From positions 1-5,643 of the forward strand of contig JBAZRN010000040.1 in the NCBI GenBank assembly GCA_041663325.1: DNA of 5,643 nt, in the 5' to 3' direction. The DNA comes from CAJBLF01 sp041663325. GTDB taxonomy: Bacteria; Patescibacteriota; Gracilibacteria; Absconditabacterales; Absconditicoccaceae. Below are positions 5,235 through 5,643 of this stretch, one piece after another. Each line of letters starts with the position of its first letter. Position 1 is the first letter of the stretch. The notes beneath the pieces are model-generated. The model was not told the origin of the DNA, made no database searches, and saw nothing but the letters and a program-made list of their open reading frames with translations. A program made the translations under genes and the position numbers.

Positions 5235-5453
5235 TTAAGCAGCCATATTCTGTGCATCTATTTTTGTCACATTGATTGCATTGATTCCTTTTTGTCCTTC
5301 TTCTGTTTCGTATTGAACAGTGTCACCTTCTGTGATTGTTGTTCCTTCTTGTAATCAAGATATATGTACAAATACATCTTTACTTCCATCTTCTGGAGTG
5401 ATAAAACCGAAACCTTTAGTTGTGTTGAAAAACTTTACGATACCTGTAGTCAT
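5235..5453 (-). CDS. Cold-shock protein, CspA family (72 aa, one UGA=Gly codon)
   Basis: A single OB-fold RNA/DNA chaperone that melts secondary structure in mRNA. Both nucleic-acid motifs are present: RNP1 as KGFGFI at residues 13-18 and RNP2 as VFVHIS at 27-32, after the typical TGIVKFFNTTKGFG opening. The end EGQKGINAINVTKI matches the last two strands, where family members read K-G-P-x-A-x-N-V. Residue 33, glycine in the family motif HxSG/HISA, is UGA at 5357-5355, so a standard-code annotation would cut the protein in half. Start ATG 5453, stop TAA 5237-5235, and a normal length for the family. It is transcribed towards the ABC-F gene, with a shared terminator between them. Its upstream region contains overlapping hairpins that may control expression. 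Confidence 0.93.
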
Positions 5454-5479
5454 TGTAATTTGAAAAAAAATAATAAAAT

Positions 5480-5505
5480 TTGAGTCATTAACTCAATAAG
5501 AGTTA
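5480..5505 (-). promoter_or_regulatory. Overlapping, mutually exclusive hairpins upstream of the cold-shock gene
   Basis: Given as plus-strand coordinates: TTGAGT (5480-5485) pairs with ACTCAA (5491-5496), and TAACTC (5489-5494) pairs with GAGTTA (5500-5505). The segment around 5489-5496 belongs to both, so only one hairpin can form at a time. The hairpins begin 27 bases before the start codon. If both are transcribed they could be a temperature-responsive switch. If transcription starts inside the region, they would instead be an operator. Confidence 0.4.
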
Positions 5506-5529
5506 TATATATTACCTGTCAATAAGCAA
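5502..5529 (-). promoter_or_regulatory. Candidate promoter for the cold-shock gene (weak)
   Basis: On the minus strand, TATAAC (5507-5502) is a good -10 box, 16 bases after a poor -35 TTGCTT (5529-5524). A consensus TTGACA (5522-5517) lies nearby but has no good -10 at normal spacing; TATTGA at 18 bases is the nearest. The exact transcription start therefore stays open. Confidence 0.3.
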
Positions 5530-5586
5530 GGGAATATATTGATTTTGTCACAGCAAGGTTAAATTGTCAGTAGTACCCAAAAATAG

Positions 5587-5640
5587 AAATGTCAGTAAAA
5601 TTGGTAGGGATTTATTCCTAACCAATTTGAAATGACATTT
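5587..5640. repeat. 54-bp imperfect inverted repeat at the right edge
   Basis: AAATGTCA (5587-5594) pairs with TGACATTT (5633-5640). After a small internal loop AAATTGGT (5598-5605) pairs with ACCAATTT (5621-5628), then AGG (5606-5608) with CCT (5617-5619) past a bulged A, leaving an eight-base loop. No long T run follows inside the window. It may be a terminator of the next gene, a MITE-like element or a structured leader. Confidence 0.55.
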
Positions 5641-5643
5641 ATC

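Overview
Organism and genetic code. The window is AT-rich bacterial DNA that only makes sense if UGA is read as glycine (translation table 25, as in Gracilibacteria/BD1-5 and Absconditabacteria/SR1 of the Candidate Phyla Radiation). With the standard code the ABC-F gene, the Bro-N gene, the membrane-protein gene and the cold-shock gene all break into fragments. With UGA=Gly each becomes one open frame, and many UGAs fall on family-conserved glycines: the second G of an ABC signature LSGGE, the G of the cold-shock motif HISG, and the GEE/DSG glycines of an ABC domain. I count 24 in-frame UGA codons (4 membrane protein, 7 Bro-N protein, 1 EngB tail, 11 ABC-F, 1 cold-shock protein). All five complete genes stop at TAA or TAG and none at TGA. 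The sequence does not decide between Gracilibacteria and Absconditabacteria.

Layout. Left edge, minus strand: the first 91 codons of an ABC-F-type ATPase whose P-loop lysine reads as arginine, with a plausible promoter upstream. Then, also minus, a 221-residue polytopic membrane protein of unknown function. A GC-richer non-coding stretch (about 1150-1235) leads into a divergent plus-strand gene, a 281-residue Bro-N/DinD-like protein. Its promoter region carries two perfect inverted repeats of similar design. From 2161 to 2686 there is no convincing gene but a dense set of palindromes and direct repeats, including three tandem 10-bp units. Then come two plus-strand genes: engB (ribosome-assembly GTPase) and a Uup-like ABC-F ATPase of 593 residues. 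A strong bidirectional terminator at 5189-5216 separates the ABC-F gene from a convergent minus-strand cold-shock protein gene, whose upstream region holds overlapping, mutually exclusive hairpins. A long imperfect palindrome reaches the right edge.

How the genes relate. EngB, the ABC-F ATPase(s) and the cold-shock protein all concern ribosome assembly, translation or RNA folding, so this is mostly a housekeeping neighbourhood. The Bro-N/DinD-like gene is the exception: a family typical of phages, mobile elements and DNA-damage responses, standing alone beside repeat-rich DNA and with no other phage gene visible.

Most interesting points: glycine recoding throughout, with uneven UGA use between genes; an ABC-F gene whose linker is built from intergenic-type repeat DNA that stays in frame only because UGA is sense; the paired palindromes at the Bro-N promoter; and the possible RNA switch ahead of the cold-shock gene.
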